64,000 bases of DNA, from positions 580,129-644,128 of the forward strand of contig NZ_KQ947988.1 of the NCBI RefSeq assembly GCF_001513975.1, read 5' to 3'. Below are positions 31,854-39,254 of the stretch, piece by piece. Position 1 is the first letter of the stretch; each line of letters opens with the position of its first letter. This DNA comes from Streptomyces curacoi (GTDB lineage: Bacteria; Actinomycetota; Actinomycetes; Streptomycetales; Streptomycetaceae). The position numbers were made by a program, and so were the translations under genes. Under the pieces are notes generated by a model that was given only the letters and a program-made list of their open reading frames with translations, made no database searches and was not told the DNA's origin.

Positions 31854-32807
31854 GTGAGCGGGAAGTCCAGCGGTGAGCGGCGGACAGGACTGCTGAACGG
31901 CTTCGCCGCGTACGGGATCTGGGGGCTCTTTCCGCTCTTCTGGCCCCTGCTGGAGCCCGCCGGGTCGGTCGAGATCCTCGCCCACCGGATGGCCTGGTCC
32001 CTCGTCTTCGTGGCGGCCGCGCTGGTGGTCGTACGGCGGTGGGCCTGGGCGGGTGAGCTGATACGGCAGCCGCGGCGGCTGGCACTGGTCGCCGTGGCCG
32101 CGGCTGTGATCACCGTCAACTGGGGCGTCTACATCTGGGCCGTGAACTCCGGCCATGTGGTCGAGGCCTCGCTCGGATACTTCATCAACCCGCTGGTCAC
32201 CATCGCCATGGGTGTGCTGCTCCTCAAGGAGCGGCTGCGGCCCGTGCAGTGGGCGGCGGTCGGGATCGGCTTCGCGGCGGTGGTCGTGCTCACCGTCGGG
32301 TACGGCCGGCCCCCGTGGATCTCGCTCGTCCTCGCCTTCTCCTTCGCCACGTACGGGCTGGTGAAGAAGAAGGTCAACCTCGGCGGCGTCGAGTCGCTGG
32401 CCGCGGAGACCGCGATCCAGTTCCTGCCGGCGGTGGCGTATCTGGGCTGGCTCACGGGCCGCGGGGAGTCGACGTTCACGACTCAGGGGCTCGGGCACGC
32501 GGCGTTGCTCGCAGCGGCGGGCGCCGTCACCGCGCTGCCGCTGGTGTTCTTCGGCGCGGCGGCGATACGCGTGCCGCTGTCCACGCTGGGGCTGCTGCAG
32601 TACCTGGCGCCGGTCTTCCAATTCCTGCTCGGCGTCCTGTACTTCCACGAGGCGATGCCGGCCGAGAGGTGGGCCGGGTTCGCGCTGGTGTGGCTGGCGT
32701 TGTGTCTTCTGACGACGGACGCGTGGCGGGCGGCCCGGCAGCTGCGGGCCGCCCGGACCGAGACGCCGAGGCTCGACGCCCCGGCGTCCACGGCGGTGGA
32801 CGCCTGA
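31854..32807 (+). CDS. rarD: EamA-family transporter RarD
   Basis: A 317-residue inner membrane protein with ten hydrophobic segments in two EamA halves. It begins with GFAAYGIWGLFPLFWPLLEP, the RarD signature, and has NWGVYIWAVNSGHVVEASLGYFINPL near residue 90. GTG 31854 is chosen because of AAGGAGGG four bases before it. RarD proteins are putative drug/metabolite exporters; the original link to chloramphenicol resistance has not fixed the substrate. Confidence 0.92.
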   Translation: MSGKSSGERRTGLLNGFAAYGIWGLFPLFWPLLEPAGSVEILAHRMAWSLVFVAAALVVVRRWAWAGELIRQPRRLALVAVAAAVITVNWGVYIWAVNSGHVVEASLGYFINPLVTIAMGVLLLKERLRPVQWAAVGIGFAAVVVLTVGYGRPPWISLVLAFSFATYGLVKKKVNLGGVESLAAETAIQFLPAVAYLGWLTGRGESTFTTQGLGHAALLAAAGAVTALPLVFFGAAAIRVPLSTLGLLQYLAPVFQFLLGVLYFHEAMPAERWAGFALVWLALCLLTTDAWRAARQLRAARTETPRLDAPASTAVDA

Positions 32808-32868
32808 CCGACCGTTCAGCGGACGCCCGGCGGCTGCCGCTGACGTGACGGCGGCCCTCCTGCCGGCG

Positions 32869-34782
32869 TCACCGCTTCCACCACGCCCCCGACACGTCCC
32901 TCAGCGTGTTCGTACCGCAGTGCACCTCGCCCATCCCCAGGTGGTACGTGTTCCAGTCGTCGAGGTACGCCACCTTCATTCCCGCGCCCGTGTACGCCCG
33001 CGTGACGGCCTGGGTGAAGATGTCCTTGCCGTCGATGACCGGCCCCCACTGGCGCGGGGCCAGGTAGTGGTCGCGGCTGAGGACGATGCCGTTGACCGCG
33101 CCGGGGACATAGGCGCTGGTCTGTACGGCGGGGGCGGCCCTGAGGTCACGCTGCTGGCCGTGGTCGCGGGCCACGTCGGGGAGTTCGGCGCCCAGGCGGG
33201 TCAGCCTCGGCAGGGGCATCTTCCCGTCGCCGTCCGCGGTCCGTGCCTGCGTACCCCGGGTGTACAGGGCCGGCACCCGTACGATCTCCGCGTCCGTGAC
33301 GCCCGTCTCGCGCTTGAGCACCTCCAGGTTCGCCTCGATGCGCCGCGCCGCCAGGTCGTTGTCGGCGAGCAGGGAGCGGTCGGCGAGGGCCTGGGCGATG
33401 GTCTCGCGGGGGCCACCCGGCACCGAGAACATCTTCGTGGCGCCGTGGCCCGCCTGCCCGGCCTCCCGCAGCAGCCGTATGCCCGCCTCGGGGTCCGCGA
33501 CGCCGATCCGCCAGCCCCGCGGAGTGTCGGCGGGCAGGAACTGCACGAACTCGTCGACATGGCCGACGTGCAGCCAGGACGTGTCGAGGAGCAGCGGGTC
33601 CTGCAGGCCCTGGGACTTCAGCAGGGTGCGCATCGCCTTCGCCGGCTTGGAGCCGGTGTCCTTGCGCTCGCCCATGATCACCCGGCCCGCCGGGAAGGAG
33701 CGGCCGCCGTGCGCGTACGGCGGGATGGTCTCCATGTTGCCCGTGGAGTTGAGGGTCTCCTCCTCCGAGTCACGGACCCCCGTCACCTGCACCACGCCGA
33801 CGTTCCGGCCGCGCAGCTTCTCGAACAGCTCCCGGCCCGCCTCCCGGTACGGCTGGGCGGAGCGCAGCATCACCCGCATCGAGTGCATACGGCCGTCCGG
33901 CCCGGCCATGCCGACGTACGCCGGCTCGACGAAGTCCTGCGCCCAGATGTCGCCGTACTTGGTGAAGTTGACCAGGGGCTTGGTGATGCCGGCCTTGCGA
34001 GCCTCCTTCTCCAGGCCCTCGCGGAAGACGCGGTTGAGGCGGGCGTACTGGTCGTTGCCGGAGATCTTGGTGACCATCAACTGCTGGGCGTTCTGCAGAT
34101 GGTGGTGGGTGAGGAGCGGGGCCACGCGCAGGGTGACCTGGTCGGTCGTCGTGCCGGCGCCGGACGTCACCGTCAGCTTGATCCGGGCCCGGCCGTCCCA
34201 CTTGGCGCTGTCCCGGATCACGTCCCTGGCCTCGACCCCGAACTCCACACCGGCTCGCAGCTCGGCGCGCGACAGCCGGGTCCGGGACGTGACCGGCTCC
34301 CAGCCGTTGCCTCGCCGTACGAAGACCCGGGCGTGCTTGGCACCGGCCGTGAGCGTCAGACGCCCCTCCGCCCCGGCCGGCACCTGGGGCATCGGCACCG
34401 AGCGCACCCGGGCCAGGTCGGCGGCGTCGGGGGCGCCGTTGACCTTGGTGTCGGCGGCGTCGTTGCAGCGGGCCAGCGCGGCGTCGGACAGGGGTCTGCC
34501 GCCGGGACCGGTGACGGGACAACGGCCGCTGTCGTCATCGATGTTGGGCAGCATCACCGCGCCCCGGCCGACGCTCCAGCCGTCCTCGCCCGCGGTGTCG
34601 GTGCCGCCCGTGACGTCGACCCGGCCGTCCCGGTTCACGTCGGCCCGCAGGTCGGCGGCGGTCGAAGGCTGGTCGGCCGCGAAGGCGGCGGGCGGTGCCA
34701 GCAGGGTTCCGGCGGCGGCGAGGACGACAACGGCCCGCTCGGCAGGCCGAGTTCGGCGTGCTCGATATGAACGCGTACGCAA
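32869..34782 (-). CDS. Secreted protein-arginine deiminase (PAD) family protein
   Basis: A 637-residue protein with a signal peptide: Arg-rich start, VVVLAAAGTLLAPPAAFA, cleavage near residue 35. Next comes a calcium-binding-like DVNRDGRVDV (residues 48-57), a PAD middle domain, and a full PAD catalytic domain. Residues matching human PAD4 are Asp283 in DIWAQDF, His408 and Asp410 in VGHVDEFVQF, and Cys622 in GEVHCGTN. It should convert peptidyl-arginine to citrulline outside the cell. The start is TTG 34782 with GAAGGGA 7 nt upstream. Bacterial PAD homologues are known, but targets are not. Confidence 0.85.
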   Translation of the reverse strand: MRTRSYRARRTRPAERAVVVLAAAGTLLAPPAAFAADQPSTAADLRADVNRDGRVDVTGGTDTAGEDGWSVGRGAVMLPNIDDDSGRCPVTGPGGRPLSDAALARCNDAADTKVNGAPDAADLARVRSVPMPQVPAGAEGRLTLTAGAKHARVFVRRGNGWEPVTSRTRLSRAELRAGVEFGVEARDVIRDSAKWDGRARIKLTVTSGAGTTTDQVTLRVAPLLTHHHLQNAQQLMVTKISGNDQYARLNRVFREGLEKEARKAGITKPLVNFTKYGDIWAQDFVEPAYVGMAGPDGRMHSMRVMLRSAQPYREAGRELFEKLRGRNVGVVQVTGVRDSEEETLNSTGNMETIPPYAHGGRSFPAGRVIMGERKDTGSKPAKAMRTLLKSQGLQDPLLLDTSWLHVGHVDEFVQFLPADTPRGWRIGVADPEAGIRLLREAGQAGHGATKMFSVPGGPRETIAQALADRSLLADNDLAARRIEANLEVLKRETGVTDAEIVRVPALYTRGTQARTADGDGKMPLPRLTRLGAELPDVARDHGQQRDLRAAPAVQTSAYVPGAVNGIVLSRDHYLAPRQWGPVIDGKDIFTQAVTRAYTGAGMKVAYLDDWNTYHLGMGEVHCGTNTLRDVSGAWWKR

Positions 34783-34855
34783 CGGTGCGTCCCTTCTCGG
34801 TTGGGGGGTGGCACCCGAGAAGAGGGACGGAGCGGTGAAGGCGTTGCGTGCGGGG

Positions 34856-35497
34856 TCAGTTGGGCTCGGTGGGGCGGGAGGCCGACTTCCGCGCCCGTGC
34901 CCGGTGGGTGCGGACCTTCTCCCGGTTTCCGCAGTGCTCCATCGCGCACCAACGGCGTCGGCCCGGGCGGGAGGTGTCGACGAACAGCAGGTAGCAGTCG
35001 TGGGCGCCGCACTCGCGGATGCGGTCGGCGTACGGCCCGGTGAACAGGTCGATCGCGTCGCGGGCGACCGTCGACAGGAGCTGGGCGGCCGTGGCGCCGG
35101 GAGCCCAGGCGCGGGTGCCGTCGGGTGCGATACGGGCGACCAGCGGGGGGCGCGCGGCGGCGGCGTTGATGACGTCCAGGTGGTCACGCCGGAGCGGGCG
35201 GCCGTGGGCGCGGTCGGCGGTGAGCAGGAAGAGGGCGTCACGGAAGGCGCGCGCTTCGGCCAGCTCCTCTTCCGACACAGCCGGCTCCAGCCCGTCCGGC
35301 AACCGGCTGCGGGCGGCCCAGGCCGCCAGGTCCGCGGGTGCGTGCAGCACCTCGTGGCGGGCGAAGGCACCCGGGCCGCCCGTCGTCAGCAGCTCCAGGC
35401 AGAGCGCGCCCGGGTCGAAACGGTAGGGCTTCCCCTCGTACGAGATCAGGGTCAGGCCGGGCGGCCCGTCCGGCGATTCCATTGCACGCCCACTCAT
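34856..35497 (-). CDS. CGNR zinc-finger protein (ABATE domain), likely regulator
   Basis: A 213-residue protein. The N-terminal two thirds form an ABATE-like domain, beginning LCLELLTTGGPGAFARHEVLH, and the C-terminus has a zinc finger with CGAHDCYLLFVDTS and WCAMEHCGNREKVRTHRAR. Such proteins are presumed stress-linked transcription regulators. ATG 35497 lies inside a palindrome 21 bp from the divergent VOC gene start. A -10-like TATATT ends six bases before the ATG, so the mRNA is probably leaderless. It may well bind this palindrome and control both genes. Confidence 0.85.
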   Translation of the reverse strand: MSGRAMESPDGPPGLTLISYEGKPYRFDPGALCLELLTTGGPGAFARHEVLHAPADLAAWAARSRLPDGLEPAVSEEELAEARAFRDALFLLTADRAHGRPLRRDHLDVINAAAARPPLVARIAPDGTRAWAPGATAAQLLSTVARDAIDLFTGPYADRIRECGAHDCYLLFVDTSRPGRRRWCAMEHCGNREKVRTHRARARKSASRPTEPN

Positions 35498-35532
35498 GTA
35501 ACCAATATAACTGGTTACATGACCGAGACGAA
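35482..35532. promoter_or_regulatory. Divergent leaderless promoter embedded in a palindrome
   Basis: TCATGTAACCA (35494-35504) and TGGTTACATGA (35512-35522) form a perfect 11-bp inverted repeat with a 7-bp centre. Both start codons are part of it (CAT 35495-35497, ATG 35519-35521). Plus strand: TTGCAC (35482-35487), 18-bp spacer, TATAAC (35506-35511), seven bases to the ATG. Minus strand: TTCGTC, 17-bp spacer, TATATT, six bases to the ATG. Any protein bound here would block both promoters. Confidence 0.75.
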
Positions 35533-36112
35533 CGAGACCGCCGAGACGAACGAGACCGCCGAGACCGCCGAGACGGCCGACACGGCGGACACGGCGGAGA
35601 CGGCGGAGACGGCGGAGACCGCCGACACGCCCCAGACGACCGAGACCCCCGCACCCACCCCGACCCCCCTGCACTGGAAGCTCGTCATCGACTGCGCCAA
35701 CCCCCAGTCCCAGGCCGACTTCTGGGCCGCCGCGCTGCACTACGCGGTCGAGGACAACAGCGCGTTCATCGAGCGGCTGCTGGAGCTCGGCGCGCTGCCG
35801 CGGGAGGCCGTCGTCGAGTTCCACGCGCGCCTCGCCTTCCGGGACCTGGTGGCCGTACGGCATCCGGACGACCCGTACGACCAGGACAGCGGCACCGGGC
35901 TGGGGCGGCGGCTGCTGTTCCAGCGGGTGCCGGAGGCGAAGACCGGAAAGAACCGGCTCCATCTCGATCTGCACCCGACGGCCGGGGAGCGCGAGGGCGA
36001 GGTCGAGCGACTGGAAAGGCTGGGGGCGAGTGTGCTGCGGCGGGCGAAGGAGCCGGGCGGGGAGTGGGTGGTGATGGCGGATCCGGAGGGAAATGAGTTC
36101 TGCGTGCAGTGA
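35519..36112 (+). CDS. VOC-family (glyoxalase-like) protein with acidic repeat N-terminus
   Basis: A 197-residue protein. Residues 1-45 are a low-complexity run of Glu-Thr-Ala/Asn/Asp units coded by 9- and 12-nt tandem repeats. From residue 50 a glyoxalase-like domain begins, HWKLVIDCANPQSQADFWAAAL, and ends HLDLHPTAGE... WVVMADPEGNEFCV. Some VOC proteins are metal-dependent lyases or dioxygenases, others bind drugs; this one has no clear family function. It is divergent from the CGNR gene and probably leaderless from ATG 35519, which is embedded in the shared palindrome. Confidence 0.85.
   Translation: MTETNETAETNETAETAETADTADTAETAETAETADTPQTTETPAPTPTPLHWKLVIDCANPQSQADFWAAALHYAVEDNSAFIERLLELGALPREAVVEFHARLAFRDLVAVRHPDDPYDQDSGTGLGRRLLFQRVPEAKTGKNRLHLDLHPTAGEREGEVERLERLGASVLRRAKEPGGEWVVMADPEGNEFCVQ
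35523..35655 (+). repeat. GAGACSGCC tandem repeats in the VOC gene
   Basis: About a dozen units related to GAGACGGCG and GAGACGAACGAGACCGCC at the very start of the coding region. All keep the frame, so changes in copy number would alter only tail length. Confidence 0.75.
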
Positions 36113-36207
36113 GCCACACCGGCTCCTCTATGTGAACACCCTGTCCGAATAGCACTCTTGACGGAGAGTCAGGCTCAGCTCCACCATCCAGGCACCCCAT
36201 TCACTGT

Positions 36208-36237
36208 GGAACCCATGTGGCCATCCCACAGGGTTCC
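36208..36237 (+). promoter_or_regulatory. Hairpin in the leader of the M28 peptidase gene
   Basis: GGAACCC-a-TGTGG pairs with CCACA-GGGTTCC across a CCATC loop with one bulged A, ending 23 nt before the ATG. It may be an mRNA stability or attenuation element, or an operator. Confidence 0.45.
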
Positions 36238-36260
36238 CTCTGGACCACGGAGCCCCCCAC

Positions 36261-37211
36261 ATGAAGCTCTCCGTCTCCGCGCGCGCGTTGGCGGCCGGTG
36301 CCGTCGCGGCGGCCCTGCTGCTCACCGGCGGATCCCTGGCCGGCGCCGCGCCCGCGCCCGCGCCCTCGGCAGCGGCCGCACCCGACATACCCCTGTCCGG
36401 CGTGAAGGCCCACCTCACCCAGCTGCAGTCCATCGCCACCGCCAACGGTGGCAACCGCGCGCACGGCCGCCCCGGCTACAAGGCCTCCCTCGACTATGTG
36501 AAGGCCAAGCTGGACGCCGCCGGATACACCACGGCGATCCAGCAGTTCACGGCCTCCGGCCGTACCGGCTACAACCTGATCGCCGACTGGCCCGGCGGCG
36601 ACACCAACCAGGTCCTCATGGCCGGCTCGCACCTGGACAGCGTCTCCTCCGGCGCCGGCATCAACGACAACGGCTCCGGCTCGGCCGCGGTCCTGGAGAC
36701 CGCCCTCGCCGTGTCGCGGGCCGGCTACCAGCCCACCAAGCACCTGCGGTTCGCCTGGTGGGGCGCGGAGGAGCTGGGGCTGGTCGGCTCCCGCTACTAC
36801 GTCAACAACCTCTCCGCCGCCAACCGCGCGAAGATCCGCGGCTATCTGAACTTCGACATGATCGGCTCGCCCAACCCCGGCTACTTCGTCTACGACGACG
36901 ACCCCGCCATCGAGAAGACCTTCAAGGACTACTACGCCGGCCTCGGCGTACCGACCGAGATCGAGACCGAGGGCGACGGCCGCTCCGACCACGCCCCGTT
37001 CAAGAGCGCGGGCGTGCCGGTGGGCGGGCTGTTCACGGGCGCGAGCCGTACGAAGACCGCCGCTCAGGTGGCCAAGTGGGGCGGTACGTCGGGGCAGGCC
37101 TTCGACCGCTGCTACCACTCGTCCTGCGACACGACGTCCAACATCAACGACACCGCCCTCGACCGGAACAGCGACGCCATCGCCTACGCGGTGTGGGGGC
37201 TGTCGGCGTAG
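36261..37211 (+). CDS. Secreted M28-family zinc aminopeptidase
   Basis: A 316-residue protein very like the S. griseus aminopeptidase. A signal peptide covers residues 1-30 (ARALAAGAVAAALLLTGG..GAA), then a short Ala/Pro propeptide. Zinc ligands and catalytic residues are visible: His in AGSHLDSVS, Asp in GINDNGSG, Glu-Glu in WGAEELG, Asp in NFDMIGS and His in CYHSSCDT, the last also giving the disulfide cysteines. It would release N-terminal, mainly hydrophobic, residues from peptides outside the cell. It is monocistronic. Confidence 0.93.
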   Translation: MKLSVSARALAAGAVAAALLLTGGSLAGAAPAPAPSAAAAPDIPLSGVKAHLTQLQSIATANGGNRAHGRPGYKASLDYVKAKLDAAGYTTAIQQFTASGRTGYNLIADWPGGDTNQVLMAGSHLDSVSSGAGINDNGSGSAAVLETALAVSRAGYQPTKHLRFAWWGAEELGLVGSRYYVNNLSAANRAKIRGYLNFDMIGSPNPGYFVYDDDPAIEKTFKDYYAGLGVPTEIETEGDGRSDHAPFKSAGVPVGGLFTGASRTKTAAQVAKWGGTSGQAFDRCYHSSCDTTSNINDTALDRNSDAIAYAVWGLSA

Positions 37212-37276
37212 CTCACCGGACCCCGGGCACCGGACACCGGGTCACGGCGTCACGGCGTCACGGCCTCATCTGGTGA

Positions 37277-38521
37277 TCAACTGACGGGCGGTTCGGCCGA
37301 CTTGGCGGCTCGGGCGGCGAGGCGGTCCATGCGGGCGCGGGCCGACTCCAGCTCCTCGATGTCCTCGGCGGCCGGACCGCCCTCGGCCATGAGCTCGGTC
37401 CACAGACCGAGCAGATCCCGGCCCAGGTCAAGCCCCAGCCCAGGGTCCCGTACGGCCCGCCAGGCGGTGGCCGCGCCCTGGATGCTGCCGTACGCCGCCT
37501 CGGCGTCCCGGGTACGGTGGTGCGCCCGGGCCACGTCGAGGGAGAGAGTGAAGGCGCGCTCCGGATCGCCCGCCAAGTAGGCGATGTACGCGCCGAGTTC
37601 ACGCATCCGGAGCACCTCGCGATGCTCCGGGCCCAGCACCGCGCACGCTTCCGCCACGGTCCGCTCCGCGAGTTCCGCCGCCTGTGCCGTCCGCCCCGCC
37701 CTCACGGCCTCGTTGGTCCGCGTCAGCGGTTCGGTGAAGGGGGAGGCGTCGGCGGTCGTGGCGGGCGGCGCGTCACCGAGGACGGCTTCGGCCACGGCGT
37801 CGAAGCCGCGGGGTGGGGCGGGCTTCGGGTCGGGGTCCAGGTGCGGCACGTCGGCTTGCGGCATGTCGGCTCGCGGTACGTCGACTCGCGGTACGTCGAC
37901 TCGCGGCCTCTCGGTCGGCGGTACGTCGGCCTGCGGTAGGCCGGCCCCCGGTACGGCGGCCTGCCGCGGCCGCGCGTCCATGGGTGGCGGTGGCCCGAAC
38001 TCCCCCAGCGGCGGCGCGACCGTGCCGGGCACGGCGTCCGGCACCGGCTCGGGCAGCGCGCGCATACGGAAGGTGGGCGAGGCGTCCTGCTGCGGGCGCG
38101 GCAGTGGCCGTAGGACATGTGTGGGCCTGTCCCCCTCGGGCTCCATGCCCGGCGGGGGTGGCGTGGGTGGCGTGGGTGGTGCGGCCGGGTGAGCCGGCGG
38201 TGCCGTGCGCACGGGTTCCGCGGTGAACCGGCTGGAGCCGTCCGCGTCCACCCGCAGCGGGACGACGTAACCGATGCGCTCGTCGTGGACCGTGGCGTGC
38301 ACGGGGTGACCGGCGGCACGGGCGATGCGCTGGAGGTGAGTCAGCACGGCGTGCTGGATCTCCTCCCCGGGAGCCGCGGTGACCGGTACGCCGCCGATCG
38401 ACGCGCCGCCGGCGCCCGGACCGACGGCGGGGACCCGCACGTCGATCGGCGCGGCCACGGGGGCCGCCGTGGCCGCGGCGCGTTTCTGTTCCCGCTTCAT
38501 CGCGCGGCTGAGTCGAGACAT
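37277..38521 (-). CDS. Hypothetical protein with Pro-rich middle and TPR-like C-terminus
   Basis: A 414-residue soluble protein. Residues 1-125 form a basic N-terminus and a small alpha/beta domain; 125-245 are Pro-rich and contain VDVPR-type pentapeptide repeats coded by 15-nt DNA repeats (37850-37930); 275-400 are helical with TPR-like pairs (RTAQAAELAERTVAEACAV, PERAFTLSLDVARAHH). GAGGGA lies just before ATG 38521. It is divergent from the degenerate P-loop gene at 38736. TPR regions suggest a scaffold role; no function is known. Confidence 0.7.
   Translation of the reverse strand: MSRLSRAMKREQKRAAATAAPVAAPIDVRVPAVGPGAGGASIGGVPVTAAPGEEIQHAVLTHLQRIARAAGHPVHATVHDERIGYVVPLRVDADGSSRFTAEPVRTAPPAHPAAPPTPPTPPPPGMEPEGDRPTHVLRPLPRPQQDASPTFRMRALPEPVPDAVPGTVAPPLGEFGPPPPMDARPRQAAVPGAGLPQADVPPTERPRVDVPRVDVPRADMPQADVPHLDPDPKPAPPRGFDAVAEAVLGDAPPATTADASPFTEPLTRTNEAVRAGRTAQAAELAERTVAEACAVLGPEHREVLRMRELGAYIAYLAGDPERAFTLSLDVARAHHRTRDAEAAYGSIQGAATAWRAVRDPGLGLDLGRDLLGLWTELMAEGGPAAEDIEELESARARMDRLAARAAKSAEPPVS
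37850..37930 (-). repeat. 15-nt repeats coding VDVPR-like units
   Basis: Four to five imperfect GTCGACTCGCGGTAC copies within the Pro-rich linker of the TPR-like protein, in frame. Confidence 0.65.
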
Positions 38522-38735
38522 CGGCTCCCTCACTCGCTTCCCCGACGTCTTCCCCGGCGTCAAGATCCGGTCGTCCAGGTCGGACACGTCGTACACGTAC
38601 TGTCGAGTCTCTCCGGCCGCGCGCGGCGCGGACGTCACCGGGGCGTCACAGACTCGTTCCAGGAGCTTGTGCCACGTCACAGCATTCTCATGCCCAGCGT
38701 GAAGATCGGTGGCGTGGCGAGGAAGGAGTGCGGGC

Positions 38736-39254
38736 ATGCGGACTGACATGCACGTGCAGCAAGGGCCGGCACCCGGTCCGGAGATCTGGATCCGCGGGCC
38801 GGTGGCCCTACCGGAGGAGCCGCCGCCCTCCCCTGCCGCCGTCGCACCCCGGCGCTTCTCCTGGGTCGGCGTGCACGGCGGGGCGGGTGTCTCGACCCTC
38901 GCCGCGGTCTACGGCGGCCATGACTGCGGGCGCGCCTGGCCCGGGCCCGCCGATCCGGCGTCGGTCCTGCTCGTCGCCCGTACACATGCGGCCGGGCTGG
39001 CCGCCGTCCGGCATGCCCTTGAGGTCTTCCGGCGCGGTGAGGCCCCGCGCGGGCTCGATCTCGACGCCGTCGTGCTGGTCGCGGACGCGCCGGGGCGGCT
39101 GCCTCGGCTGCTCGCCGAGCACGTCAAGGCGATCGAGTCCGCGGTCGATGTGTACCGGGTGCCGTGGGTGCCCGCGTGGCGGCTCGGCGATCCGAGCGGA
39201 CCGCCGCCTCGGGAGGCGGCTGCGCTGGCGCGGCTGACGGGGCGTTCTCGCTGA
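38736..39254 (+). CDS. Hypothetical protein with a degenerate P-loop (ParA/MinD-like)
   Basis: A 172-residue protein. RRFSWVGVHGGAGVSTLAAVYGG near residue 45 looks like the deviant Walker A of ParA/MinD ATPases with both Lys positions lost, and VVLVADAPGRLPRLL at about residue 115 matches a Walker B/switch region. It probably keeps the fold without normal ATP hydrolysis. AAGGAG precedes ATG 38736 by 8 nt. It is divergent from the TPR-like gene and overlapped at its 3' end by the amidase frame. Similar genes occur across Streptomyces; role unknown. Confidence 0.7.
   Translation: MRTDMHVQQGPAPGPEIWIRGPVALPEEPPPSPAAVAPRRFSWVGVHGGAGVSTLAAVYGGHDCGRAWPGPADPASVLLVARTHAAGLAAVRHALEVFRRGEAPRGLDLDAVVLVADAPGRLPRLLAEHVKAIESAVDVYRVPWVPAWRLGDPSGPPPREAAALARLTGRSR

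Noticed and set aside
32845..35518. Long plus-strand frames opposite the deiminase and CGNR genes, one running into the VOC gene
   Set aside because: The opposite strand carries clear domains and catalytic motifs. Only the part from ATG 35519 is real.
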